A stretch of 64,000 bases of DNA, taken from Bdellovibrio reynosensis. GTDB taxonomy: Bacteria; Bdellovibrionota; Bdellovibrionia; Bdellovibrionales; Bdellovibrionaceae. Every line of letters starts with the position of its first letter. Position 1 is the first letter of the stretch. Under the pieces are notes generated by a model. That model made no database searches, was not told the DNA's origin, and saw only the letters and a program-made list of their open reading frames with translations. The stretch is taken from assembly GCF_022814725.1 (NCBI RefSeq), contig NZ_CP093442.1:744001-808000 (forward strand). The letters run 5' to 3'. Made by a program: the position numbers and the translations under genes. Positions 24,768 through 33,104 of the stretch are shown here, one piece after another.

Positions 24768-27179
24768 ATGTTGGAAACAACAGCTCACATCATGAGAGTA
24801 AAAAAGAGAGATGGCACACTTGAGCCGGTTGACGTAACGAAAATCGTTGAGCGTGTTACAAGAAATTGCCAAGGGTTGACTCAAGTAGACCCTCTTCGCG
24901 TAGCTACAAAAGCTATTAGTGGTCTATATGATGGTGCAACGACAAACGAACTAGATAATCTTTGTATTCAGACAGCGTCTTTGCTTATCGGTGAAGAGCC
25001 TGAGTATTCTCGTTTGGCTGCCCGTCTTCTTTCTACTTATATCGATGAAGAAGTGCGTTCTCAAAAAATCCAATCATTTGCTGATTCCGTTTCTTTTGGT
25101 TTCAACAAAGGCCTTTTGTCAGAAGCTACATATAAATTCGTAGAAGCTAACAAAGCGGCTCTTTGTGCCGCAATTGAACCATATCGCACAGATCGTTTTG
25201 AGTATTTCGGTCTTAGAACGGTTTATGACCGTTATCTATTGAAAAACCCAACTTCACGTCAGGTGTTTGAAACACCTCAATACTTCTTTATGCGTGTGGC
25301 TTGCGGTTTGGCGCAATCTGTAGACGAAGCAGTCGAGTTCTATCGTTTGATTTCTTCCCACGATTACATGGCGTCTACACCGACTCTATTTAACTCTGGT
25401 ACAGCTCGCCCACAAATGTCTTCTTGCTATCTTTTGGATTCGCCAGATGACGACTTGTCTGCGATCTACGCTAAGTACACAGACATCGCTTTGCTTTCTA
25501 AATTCGCTGGCGGTATTGGTGTAGCCTACTCTCGCGTTCGTTCCCGTGGTTCTTTGATCAAAGGAACTAATGGTCACTCAAACGGTATCATTCCTTGGTT
25601 GAAAACCATGGATTCTTCCGTTGCGGCTGTGAACCAAGGTGGAAAACGTAAAGGTGCTGCCTGCGTTTATCTTGAAACTTGGCATGCTGACATCGAAGAG
25701 TTCCTTGAAATGCGCGATAACACCGGTGATGAAGCAAAACGTACTCATAACTTGAATCTTGCGAACTGGGTTCCAGATTTATTCATGAAACGCGTTGAAA
25801 CTGATGGCATGTGGTCTTTGTTTGACCCACGTGTAGTGCCTCATTTCGTCGACACTTACGGTCCCGAGTTTGAAGCGGCTTACGCTGAAGCGGAAGCGAA
25901 CAAACTTTACTCTAAGCAAATCAAAGCCCGTGATCTTTACTCTCGCATGATGAAAACTCTTGCGCAGACTGGTAACGGCTGGATGACATTTAAAGACGCT
26001 GCGAACTTAAAAGCCAACCAAACTGGCGAAGCTGGCAACGTTATTCACTTGTCAAATCTTTGCACTGAGATCTTAGAAGTGACTTCAAATAAAGAAACTG
26101 CAGTGTGCAACCTTGGTTCTGTAAACCTTGGTAGACACGTTGAAAACGGTCAATTCAACTTTGAAAAGCTTGCGAAATCTGTTCGCACAGCTGTGAAGTA
26201 CCTAGACCGCGTTGTAGATATCAACTTCTACCCTATTCAAACTGCTCAGGACTCTAACCACAAATGGCGTCCAGTAGGTTTGGGAGTGATGGGTCTTCAG
26301 GATGCTTTCTTCCAATTGAAGCTTCCATTTGACTCTGCAGCGGCTCGTGATTTGTCTATGAAAATCCAAGAAGAGATCTACTACAATGCGCTAGTAACTT
26401 CTTGTGAATTAGCTGAAAAACACGGCCCTCATGGCGCTTACGAACAAACAAAAGCGGCTAAAGGTTTATTGCAATACGATCTTTGGGGCGTGACTCCGTC
26501 TCAACCAGAGCGTTTTGAAAAACTAAAAGAGCGCATTAAAAAGCATGGCCTAAGAAACTCTCTTCTTATCGCTATTGCTCCAACTGCGACTATCGCTTCT
26601 ATCGTAGGTTGCTACGAAGCCATCGAACCGCAAGTTTCTAACTTGTTTAAACGTGAAACACTTTCTGGTGAATTCATGCAAATCAACAAGTACTTGGTTT
26701 CTGATTTAAAAGCGATTGGTCTTTGGAATGAAGACGTTCGTAACGAAATCAAACTTCAAGAAGGTTCCATCCAAGACGTCGCTGCAATTCCTCAACAATT
26801 GAAAGAATTGTACCGCAACGTATGGGAAATCCCGATGAAGTCATTGATCGATATGGCTGCTGATCGTGGCGCTTACATTGACCAAGCTCAATCTTTGAAC
26901 TTGTTCATGGAAAGCCCGACAATCGGAAAAGTTTCTTCAATGTACATGTACGCGTGGAAGAAAGGTGTAAAAACCACTTATTACCTTCGCTCTCGTCCAG
27001 CGACTAAAATCGCTAAGACTACAGTGAAGGCAACTTCAAACAACGCAGGTCTTGATTCAACTCCAGCGAACATGATGGATGCAGCTCCTGCGGAAGCAGC
27101 TCCGAAGAAAACTTATACTGATTCAGAAGTGATCGCATGCTCTTTGGAAAACCCAGAAGCTTGCGAGGCTTGTCAGTAG
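24768..27179 (+). CDS. nrdA: Ribonucleoside-diphosphate reductase, alpha subunit (class Ia)
   Basis: 803 residues. An N-terminal ATP-cone (residues about 8-95) precedes the catalytic barrel. Active-site residues are visible: SSCYLLDS (first redox Cys, near residue 219), NLCTEI (thiyl-radical Cys, near 431), AVCNLGSVNL (second redox Cys, near 447), the tyrosine pair in TTYYLRSRP for radical transfer, and a C-terminal CEACQ redox pair. It reduces ribonucleoside diphosphates to deoxy forms with NrdB. The ATP-cone suggests dATP feedback inhibition. It is separated from nrdB by 101 bases holding a repeat element. The strong GAGGGG ribosome binding site lies 7 nt from the start. Confidence 0.97.
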   Translation: MLETTAHIMRVKKRDGTLEPVDVTKIVERVTRNCQGLTQVDPLRVATKAISGLYDGATTNELDNLCIQTASLLIGEEPEYSRLAARLLSTYIDEEVRSQKIQSFADSVSFGFNKGLLSEATYKFVEANKAALCAAIEPYRTDRFEYFGLRTVYDRYLLKNPTSRQVFETPQYFFMRVACGLAQSVDEAVEFYRLISSHDYMASTPTLFNSGTARPQMSSCYLLDSPDDDLSAIYAKYTDIALLSKFAGGIGVAYSRVRSRGSLIKGTNGHSNGIIPWLKTMDSSVAAVNQGGKRKGAACVYLETWHADIEEFLEMRDNTGDEAKRTHNLNLANWVPDLFMKRVETDGMWSLFDPRVVPHFVDTYGPEFEAAYAEAEANKLYSKQIKARDLYSRMMKTLAQTGNGWMTFKDAANLKANQTGEAGNVIHLSNLCTEILEVTSNKETAVCNLGSVNLGRHVENGQFNFEKLAKSVRTAVKYLDRVVDINFYPIQTAQDSNHKWRPVGLGVMGLQDAFFQLKLPFDSAAARDLSMKIQEEIYYNALVTSCELAEKHGPHGAYEQTKAAKGLLQYDLWGVTPSQPERFEKLKERIKKHGLRNSLLIAIAPTATIASIVGCYEAIEPQVSNLFKRETLSGEFMQINKYLVSDLKAIGLWNEDVRNEIKLQEGSIQDVAAIPQQLKELYRNVWEIPMKSLIDMAADRGAYIDQAQSLNLFMESPTIGKVSSMYMYAWKKGVKTTYYLRSRPATKIAKTTVKATSNNAGLDSTPANMMDAAPAEAAPKKTYTDSEVIACSLENPEACEACQ

Positions 27180-27259
27180 GCCGGCAGGCCGCAGTGCCGA
27201 AGCGCGCTCTCGGGCGCGCGTAGGCTGAAGCAGCTCCGGAATATCTTGCGATATTCCGG
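27179..27259 (+). repeat. GC-rich double-hairpin element, copy A
   Basis: Starting at the nrdA stop codon, GGCCGGCAGGCCGCAGTGCC leads into a GCGCGC/GCGCGC hairpin (27201..27218) and CTGAAGCAG, then a second perfect hairpin CCGGAATATC-TTGC-GATATTCCGG (27236..27259). Related copies lie at 30131 and 37261. It sits between nrdA and nrdB and could act in mRNA processing or in setting subunit ratios, an inference. Confidence 0.65.
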
Positions 27260-27280
27260 TTCAATTAAGGAATATATTTT

Positions 27281-28279
27281 ATGATTTTAGATCCCGGTTT
27301 TGACTTAACATTACGCCCGATGAAATACCCAGTTTTTTACGAAATGTACAAAAACGGTATTAAGAACACTTGGACTGTAGACGAAGTAGACTTCTCTACA
27401 GACCTTGTAGACCTTCATTCAAAAATGACTCCAGCAGAAAGACATTTGATCTCTCGCTTGGTGGCATTCTTTGCAACTGGTGACTCTATCGTGGGGAACA
27501 ATCTTGTATTGAACCTTTATAAACACGTGAACTCTCCTGAAGGTCGCATGTACTTGTCTCGTCAGCTTTATGAAGAGGCTTTACACGTTCAATTCTATTT
27601 GACCCTTTTGGATACTTACATTCCAAATCCAGATGAAAGAGCGGAAGCTTTCGCGGCGATTGAAAACATTCCTTCTATTAAGAAAAAAGGCGATTTCTGC
27701 TTTAAATGGATGGATTCAATCAACGAATTGGATTCTTTGAAAACCAAAGAAGACCGTCGTCGTTTCTTGATGAACTTGATCTGCTTTGCAACTTGCGTGG
27801 AAGGTCTGTTCTTCTATGCAGCTTTTGCTTACGTATACTTCTTGCGTTCAAAAGGTCTATTGCAAGGTCTTGCATCTGGTACTAACTGGGTATTCCGTGA
27901 TGAATCTATGCATATGGCATTTGCGATGGAAGTGATCAAAACGGCTCGTAAAGAGGAGCCAGATCTTTTCAATTCTCAGATGGAAGACATGGTCACTCAG
28001 ATGCTTGAAGATGCTATCGAGTGCGAAATGGAATTTGCGAATGACGTACTTCAACTGGGTGTTGCCGGTCTTTCACCAAAAGACATGAGACAATACCTTG
28101 AGTACTGCGCAGACCAACGCCTTGAAAGCTTAAGCATTGCTCCTCGTTACAACGTGAAAAATCCATTCGCGTTCATGGAGCTTCAAGACATGCAAGAGCT
28201 TGCAAACTTCTTTGAAAGAAGAGTTTCTGCTTACCAAGTCGGCGTTAGCGGAGCTGTTGCTTTCGACGAAGCATTCTAA
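27281..28279 (+). CDS. nrdB: Ribonucleoside-diphosphate reductase, beta subunit
   Basis: 332 residues of the ferritin-like radical-generating subunit. Metal ligands are recognisable: the Asp of FATGDS, YEEALH (Glu and His), CVEGLFF (Glu), and the Glu and His of DESMH. Four residues after the first His is a Tyr (HVQFY), matching the position of the stable tyrosyl radical, so this is a conventional Tyr-radical enzyme. The C-terminus should carry the tail that docks on NrdA. AAGGAATATATTTT precedes the start. nrdA and nrdB form an operon with a hairpin spacer and a strong terminator after nrdB. Confidence 0.97.
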   Translation: MILDPGFDLTLRPMKYPVFYEMYKNGIKNTWTVDEVDFSTDLVDLHSKMTPAERHLISRLVAFFATGDSIVGNNLVLNLYKHVNSPEGRMYLSRQLYEEALHVQFYLTLLDTYIPNPDERAEAFAAIENIPSIKKKGDFCFKWMDSINELDSLKTKEDRRRFLMNLICFATCVEGLFFYAAFAYVYFLRSKGLLQGLASGTNWVFRDESMHMAFAMEVIKTARKEEPDLFNSQMEDMVTQMLEDAIECEMEFANDVLQLGVAGLSPKDMRQYLEYCADQRLESLSIAPRYNVKNPFAFMELQDMQELANFFERRVSAYQVGVSGAVAFDEAF

Positions 28280-28678
28280 TTTTTTTTACCCGCTAGCCGA
28301 TCTCAAGGGCTGGCTCACTAAGGGTAGCTCTGCAGGAGCGAAGACTGGGACTTTTTAAGTAAAAAAAAGAGCGTTCACAAGACGCTCTTTTTTATTTTTA
28401 ATCCCACCAAATCTTAAAATCTGTCCCACTTCTATTCCATTTAACTCAGCGATACCTGGCGCCCCTATAGTTACACGTAATCTTACTACCGCGTCGGTGC
28501 TGCACACAGTCATCGGAGCGGTGGTGATTTTTGTAGCTTTGAAATGTATAGAGTGGATTGCCAATAGAAACTTCATCGTTATTTTTAAAGCTATTTTCCG
28601 ATTATCGAAAGTTCGAAGTTCTCATATCAACTAAGACACTTCCGAAGTTTCCAATTAAAAAAAAATCTGAAACAGGCT
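28280..28678. other. Intergenic region after nrdB
   Basis: This 400-base stretch holds a GC-rich segment after the nrdB stop, a strong terminator (28361..28397) and about 280 bases before the next plus gene. A 73-codon minus frame (28355..28576, MKFLLAIHSIHFK...) crosses it, but it has no ribosome binding site and its C-terminus is encoded by the terminator hairpin. I regard it as doubtful, perhaps a relic. Confidence 0.5.
28361..28397. terminator. Bidirectional terminator after nrdB
   Basis: AAAAGAGCGT and ACGCTCTTTT make a 10-bp stem around a 7-nt loop, with A and T runs on the two sides. It ends the nrdAB transcript. Confidence 0.88.
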
Positions 28679-29647
28679 ATGATTGTCCCAATGAAAACGA
28701 AAATTCTGTGGTTTCTTTTTTTTCTAGTATGTATGGGTGTGGGCTTTCTTCATGGCGTTCTTCCCCATGGACTTTCAAAAAGCGTTTTCATTAGCCCTGA
28801 AAAAATCCAAATCATCACAACAGACGCAGCATTCTTTCCTGAACAGCTTCAAAAAGAATTAGAAGCTGAAATGCATGTGAAGTTTTCTGTCACCGTCAGT
28901 CGTGATTGGGAAAGTTTACTTGCGCACACCGTAGCAAGCCCTGGCGTGGATCTTTTGTTACTTCCGTCCTTTTGGGCACATACACTTGCACAGCAAATTC
29001 TGCTTTTGGATCTTTCTAGTCATGGTGAATTAGCACAAAGAACTGCCTCTGATTTCTTAGGTAAAAACGACAACGGATTTTTCTTTCTGCCCTTTTACTG
29101 GATGAAAACCCACATCCAAACTCCGGATGGAACTGGTTTTCAGAATTTCCTTAAAAACAAACAGGTTTCCACTTTATTTTTACTAGCCGATGAAGACCTA
29201 CTTTTAAAGCACTTCCAAACTTGGAAAGAACAAGGCCTGCTAGAACAAGTAAACCAAAAGAAAATCCTGACTTTGCAATTAGATCAGCTTCTTGCTAAGA
29301 ACGCAGATGAAGGTGCCATTGAGCTTCCGTTAAAAGAAGATTCTAAAGATACACTTGCTAACTTAAGCGCACTGTTAGTATGGGGAGCCGCGATCCCTCA
29401 GACATCAGAGAATAAAGACTTGGTGTTAGAAATTATTGATACTTTGGCGACACCCTATTATCAGGAAAAATACCTTTTACAGACTCCGTTTAATTCTACG
29501 TTCGCAACTGTTACCGGCGATGAAATCCCCTTACAGCGAAGAGCTGAATACATTCGCAATTTACAGTTAAAGGACATCTTGATCCTAGAAAAAAAGGATT
29601 TCGAAGCTAAACAAAAGTTAAAGTCCGAGTTTAATTTTACTTTGTAA
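28679..29647 (+). CDS. Membrane-anchored periplasmic solute-binding-like protein
   Basis: 322 residues beginning with a single hydrophobic segment (ILWFLFFLVCMGVGFLHGVL), probably an uncleaved anchor or signal. The rest resembles an extracellular solute-binding protein of the spermidine/iron type: an opening strand IQIITTDAAFFPEQLQKELE, a segment VDLLLLPSFWAHTLAQQ, and a C-terminal part ending TPYYQEKYLLQTPFNSTFA. No permease or ATPase gene is adjacent. Two possible ATG starts (28679, 28691) both have weak ribosome binding sites. The last 11 bases overlap the convergent lipoprotein gene. Ligand unknown. Confidence 0.72.
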   Translation: MIVPMKTKILWFLFFLVCMGVGFLHGVLPHGLSKSVFISPEKIQIITTDAAFFPEQLQKELEAEMHVKFSVTVSRDWESLLAHTVASPGVDLLLLPSFWAHTLAQQILLLDLSSHGELAQRTASDFLGKNDNGFFFLPFYWMKTHIQTPDGTGFQNFLKNKQVSTLFLLADEDLLLKHFQTWKEQGLLEQVNQKKILTLQLDQLLAKNADEGAIELPLKEDSKDTLANLSALLVWGAAIPQTSENKDLVLEIIDTLATPYYQEKYLLQTPFNSTFATVTGDEIPLQRRAEYIRNLQLKDILILEKKDFEAKQKLKSEFNFTL

Positions 29648-30119
29648 GAGTGATGGCACTAGCACCTTGGGCATCATTCACAACCACAGCGCCGTTTTCG
29701 TCATAGGCTTGTAATAACAAGCGAATAGAATGGATACCTCCAGCCAAAGCTGAAGTATTGATAGCTAAATTAAACTTCCCGTTTTTGCAAACAGCGAACC
29801 TACCGTTGGCGTCCGTCGTGGGATTTAGATCTACGATATCTAACTGCACGCCATTTTCTAACGCGACGATTTTGTGATTCGGATAAGTGGATATATAACA
29901 CTCTCCAGAAACTTCGGCCTTAGCTTGACCTGCAATAGTGTTGATTGTGGGACTGTAGGATTTTAAATAAAGCTCTTCAGACTTTGGCGTTTTATCTAAA
30001 GTATGACTGGAATCATCAGATCTTTCGTTGGTAAGTAGTGACTGACCTTCCATCGGAGAACACGCCGTCATTAATAAAATGCTCAGCAAACTTAAAATCT
30101 TAAGTGCTTGTTTGGACAT
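29637..30119 (-). CDS. Putative lipoprotein
   Basis: 160 residues with a lipoprotein signal (MSKQALKILSLLSILLMTAC), so Cys20 should be lipidated. GGGGG lies 7 nt upstream of the ATG. The mature part starts with a Ser/Asp-rich linker and continues as one beta-rich domain with two Cys (GECYIS, AVCKNGKF), perhaps an immunoglobulin-like fold with a disulphide. No family recognised. The start is next to repeat copy B. Confidence 0.72.
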   Translation of the reverse strand: MSKQALKILSLLSILLMTACSPMEGQSLLTNERSDDSSHTLDKTPKSEELYLKSYSPTINTIAGQAKAEVSGECYISTYPNHKIVALENGVQLDIVDLNPTTDANGRFAVCKNGKFNLAINTSALAGGIHSIRLLLQAYDENGAVVVNDAQGASAITLTK

Positions 30120-30130
30120 GTTTTCCCCCT

Positions 30131-30202
30131 GGTCGGCGGATGCCAGCAGAGCGCAGCGGCCCCGGGCCGCGTAGCTGAAGCAGGATCCTCTTGATAGGAT
30201 AA
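30131..30202 (+). repeat. GC-rich double-hairpin element, copy B
   Basis: GGTCGGCGGATGCCAGCAGA leads into GCGGCC/GGCCGC (a hairpin with a 3-nt loop), then GTAGCTGAAGCAG and a second short hairpin ATCCT...AGGAT near 30185..30200. Orientation on the plus strand matches copies A and C. It lies between two minus-strand genes, just upstream of the lipoprotein start. Confidence 0.65.
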
Positions 30203-30224
30203 AGAAATATACAAAAAACCTAAA

Positions 30225-31130
30225 TCAGATTCTACGGCGGTCTAGTTTTGAGACAAGGGGCAGGACTTTCTGTTCCAAAATGAGCGGATCAATAAACAGA
30301 AAATAGGTCGACATCATAGTTGTGGCAAAAGGCCCTAGACCCATAAACACACCAATCCCCATATGGAAAGCAACCCCAATAAGAAGCCAGACGTTGCGGG
30401 TTTTAGGCCAAGCCACCATCGCAGGGAAGTAAACCTCAAAAAGAATGGTCAGATAAGCCATGATAGGGATAATCCACGGAATGGATCTTAGGAAAGAAAA
30501 ATCCATGGTGGTCATTTGCGGATTGGCCATTACACTCCATAAGGCCGTCCCGTCCCACCAGCTACCGCCCTTTAATTTTTCAAATCCTGTGTAAGCGTAA
30601 ATCACGCAAATTTGAAATTGCATCATGCGAATCATGAGCGAACTTAAGATGTCGGCATTCTTAAAATAAGTCTTCTTCCGGAAAAGATTGATAATACTTA
30701 AACGCTCGCAGGAGTTTGCGAAGATCATATAGAATAAAAATAAATTAGCGATGATATCAGCACCGAAATTCACCGAATAATTGCGCTGGATAAATCCCGC
30801 ACCAATCACCCACGCTAGCGCCGCAAAAATTCTTCCGCCTACACCTAAAGTTAGACAGCCCAAAAAGAAAACCAATAATCCGTGCATCAGCGGGTTGAAA
30901 GAATCGGGCCAAAAAGCCCATAAAAATAACGGGCGTGACAGCTCTGGCATTACCTCTATTGCCAGGGATTTTGGGATCCAGCTTTCATCGGTATAGTAAT
31001 GCAGATTAGATAAACGTACTGAGTATAAATAGAACATGGTTCCGCATAAAAGAATGCGCATGAATGCTAAGCCTAAAAGACTTTGCGGAGCAAACCAGAA
31101 GTCATCCCAACGCTGCCATAAACGCTTCAT
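30225..31130 (-). CDS. HTTM domain membrane protein
   Basis: 301 residues with about seven to eight membrane segments. The sequence matches the HTTM family (horizontally transferred transmembrane domain, related to the membrane part of vitamin K-dependent gamma-carboxylase): ALWSVMANPQMTTMDFSF, YAYTGFEKLKGGSWWDG and VAFHMGIGVFMGLGPFA. The catalytic soluble domain of true gamma-carboxylases is missing. It overlaps the upstream gene by 4 bases and ends the long site-2 protease/trpS/scpAB operon. The role is unknown. Confidence 0.82.
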   Translation of the reverse strand: MKRLWQRWDDFWFAPQSLLGLAFMRILLCGTMFYLYSVRLSNLHYYTDESWIPKSLAIEVMPELSRPLFLWAFWPDSFNPLMHGLLVFFLGCLTLGVGGRIFAALAWVIGAGFIQRNYSVNFGADIIANLFLFYMIFANSCERLSIINLFRKKTYFKNADILSSLMIRMMQFQICVIYAYTGFEKLKGGSWWDGTALWSVMANPQMTTMDFSFLRSIPWIIPIMAYLTILFEVYFPAMVAWPKTRNVWLLIGVAFHMGIGVFMGLGPFATTMMSTYFLFIDPLILEQKVLPLVSKLDRRRI

Positions 31131-31693
31131 AACTCCACCTCATCAGCCCCACCGCGGCAGGACACTTCTTCGCGGATGTATTGCACTTCTTGGGAAAGAT
31201 CAGCCAAGGTCTGTTCCTTTAAAGTCACCACTTGGTCAAGAGAAGGAACGGTTTCAATAATGTGTTCCATTTCAACTGAACTTGCGCCCGGGTATTGTTT
31301 GCAAAGCCATGGGCCTAGAAGAATCTTTAGGCGCTTGGGATCAATGACCATAAAACGCATGGCGTACAGATCGCGCTTGTGAGCGGGGTTTACGATCCCC
31401 TTGTTTTTTTCTTCAGGGAAAAATCCTTCGATGGACTCTTTGATCTCATTGCCATCTTGATCATAGAAGCGAGCCACATAACGAATGTACATGGTGTGGG
31501 CCGGATCTGGAGAAAAGAAATTCCAGGTGGCATTTAAGCCCACAGTGTTTGCGTAGGGAATTATGAATCTAGAAGCAGAACGCCCAAAGTAGTTACCTAC
31601 GTTGGGCATTACGAACATTGTAAATATATTATAAACGATCCACAGGCTTAGTAAGCCCTTAAACAGAAGCTTCGCCTTCTTCGTCGATGTCAT
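31127..31693 (-). CDS. DUF5819-like partner of HTTM protein
   Basis: 188 residues with one N-terminal membrane helix and a periplasmic-looking domain. The phrase LNATWNFFSPDPAHTMYIRYVARFYD is typical of the small partner proteins found beside HTTM genes. Its start lies inside the 3' end of scpB (35 bases shared, different frame), and its end overlaps the HTTM gene by 4 bases, so translation of the three is coupled. Biochemical role unknown. Confidence 0.75.
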   Translation of the reverse strand: MTSTKKAKLLFKGLLSLWIVYNIFTMFVMPNVGNYFGRSASRFIIPYANTVGLNATWNFFSPDPAHTMYIRYVARFYDQDGNEIKESIEGFFPEEKNKGIVNPAHKRDLYAMRFMVIDPKRLKILLGPWLCKQYPGASSVEMEHIIETVPSLDQVVTLKEQTLADLSQEVQYIREEVSCRGGADEVEL

Positions 31694-33095
31694 CAGCTTC
31701 TCCTAAAAATGGCAGCTCATCTTCATCAGAAGACTCTTCGTCGTCAGAGTCAACATCAGATTCTGCATCTGCCAAAAGCTGATCATCAGAAGCTTCATCA
31801 AGGTCTTCGTCATTATCGAAGTCCTCAATCGCCTCAGCCATTTCGTCTGACATCTCTTCAGACTCTTCGCCTTCAGAAGCCATCATTTCTTCTGAAGCTG
31901 CTTCAGCTTCCGCGTCGTCTGACGCTTCAGCACCGCCGGCTTCCGCCGATTTCGGCTTCATGAAAGCAGCTTTCTTTTCAGCAGCAATTGCTACAAGTGA
32001 AGTACCCGCAGCCAAAGCTTCATCGTATTTTTTTAACCAATTCGCATCACGAGTCGACACAGGCTCACCGAATGCCAAAGCATCACGGATGTTTTGTGCG
32101 CGCTCTTGATCGCGTTTTTCAGCTTGGCGACGTTTTTCTTCTTCAAAGAAATTTGAAGTTGTCGCGATATCTTCAAGCTGAGATTGGATTTTCATAAGTT
32201 CTTCTTCACCTTGAGAGTAAGAACCGTTGAAAGTCTCAGACATGGAATCTGTGATTGAGGCTAGAGTTGGTTTTTCTTCAGCTTGAACTTCATCGATACC
32301 TTCCGGTAACAACTCATCGATTTGTGATAAAGTTGGAAGTTCTTTTAAAGTGCGAAGACCAAAGATTTCTAGGAACTTTTTAGTCGTTCCGTATTGCATA
32401 GGGCGACCTGGAAGTTCTGATTTACCTTCAAAGCAAACCAAGTTCTTTTCCATCAATGCGCGCAACAAGTGACCAGACTCTACGCCACGGATTTCATCCA
32501 CCTCAGCTTTTACAGTTGGCTGTTTATAAGCAACGATAGAAAGAACCTCTAAAGCTGGACCAGAAAGCTTGAATTGACGAGCTTTCAAAGTGCGCTTTAA
32601 GAATTCCATATTGTCGATTTTGGTACGAAGCTGGTAGCCGCCTGGAACTTCTTCCAAAGTAACACCACGACGCCCGCCCGCGTACTCAACCGCTAATTGA
32701 TCAAGGGCTCTACGGATTTTATCCGTGCGGATATTTGTGCCTTTAAATAGTAATTTTAATGATGCTAGGCTCACTGGACGATCGCTCGCGAAAAGAACGC
32801 TTTCTACGATGCTTTCAAGGCGCTCTTCTTCTACGAATTCAACTTCTTCGATTTCAGCTGAATCAAAGCCATCAAGCTCTGTACCTTCAACAGAAACGTC
32901 ATCAGCAGCCATTTCAGCTTCTTCAGTTTCTTCATCTGTTGCTTCAGGAAGGAAGCCTTCTGATTCTTCCTCTTCTTGTAGGAAGATTGAAGCTTCAGAC
33001 TCAATTCCATCTAAAGAAAGTTCAGCACCTTCTTCGATTTCAGTTTCTACAGCTTGATCTAATTCGTCGTTCATCAAATCTTTTTCGTCTGACAT
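31659..33095 (-). CDS. scpB: Segregation and condensation protein B with acidic extensions
   Basis: The conserved ScpB winged-helix pair is at about residues 90-255 (ESIVESVLFASDRPVSL, VLSIVAYKQPTVKAEVDEIRG, LPGRPMQYGTTKKFLEIFGL). ScpB binds ScpA and SMC to compact chromosomes. At 478 residues it is more than twice the usual length: about 90 residues of Glu/Asp-rich sequence precede the core, and about 220 follow, ending in a highly acidic tail. The start is 9 bases after the scpA stop. The tail is coded by the bases that also carry the start of the next gene. Confidence 0.95.
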   Translation of the reverse strand: MSDEKDLMNDELDQAVETEIEEGAELSLDGIESEASIFLQEEEESEGFLPEATDEETEEAEMAADDVSVEGTELDGFDSAEIEEVEFVEEERLESIVESVLFASDRPVSLASLKLLFKGTNIRTDKIRRALDQLAVEYAGGRRGVTLEEVPGGYQLRTKIDNMEFLKRTLKARQFKLSGPALEVLSIVAYKQPTVKAEVDEIRGVESGHLLRALMEKNLVCFEGKSELPGRPMQYGTTKKFLEIFGLRTLKELPTLSQIDELLPEGIDEVQAEEKPTLASITDSMSETFNGSYSQGEEELMKIQSQLEDIATTSNFFEEEKRRQAEKRDQERAQNIRDALAFGEPVSTRDANWLKKYDEALAAGTSLVAIAAEKKAAFMKPKSAEAGGAEASDDAEAEAASEEMMASEGEESEEMSDEMAEAIEDFDNDEDLDEASDDQLLADAESDVDSDDEESSDEDELPFLGEADDIDEEGEASV

Positions 33096-33104
33096 CGTTC
33101 CCTC

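Noticed and set aside
28355-28576. 73-codon minus-strand ORF after nrdB
   Set aside because: No ribosome binding site, and its last codons are made by the terminator hairpin. It could be a relic, but there is too little support to call it a gene.
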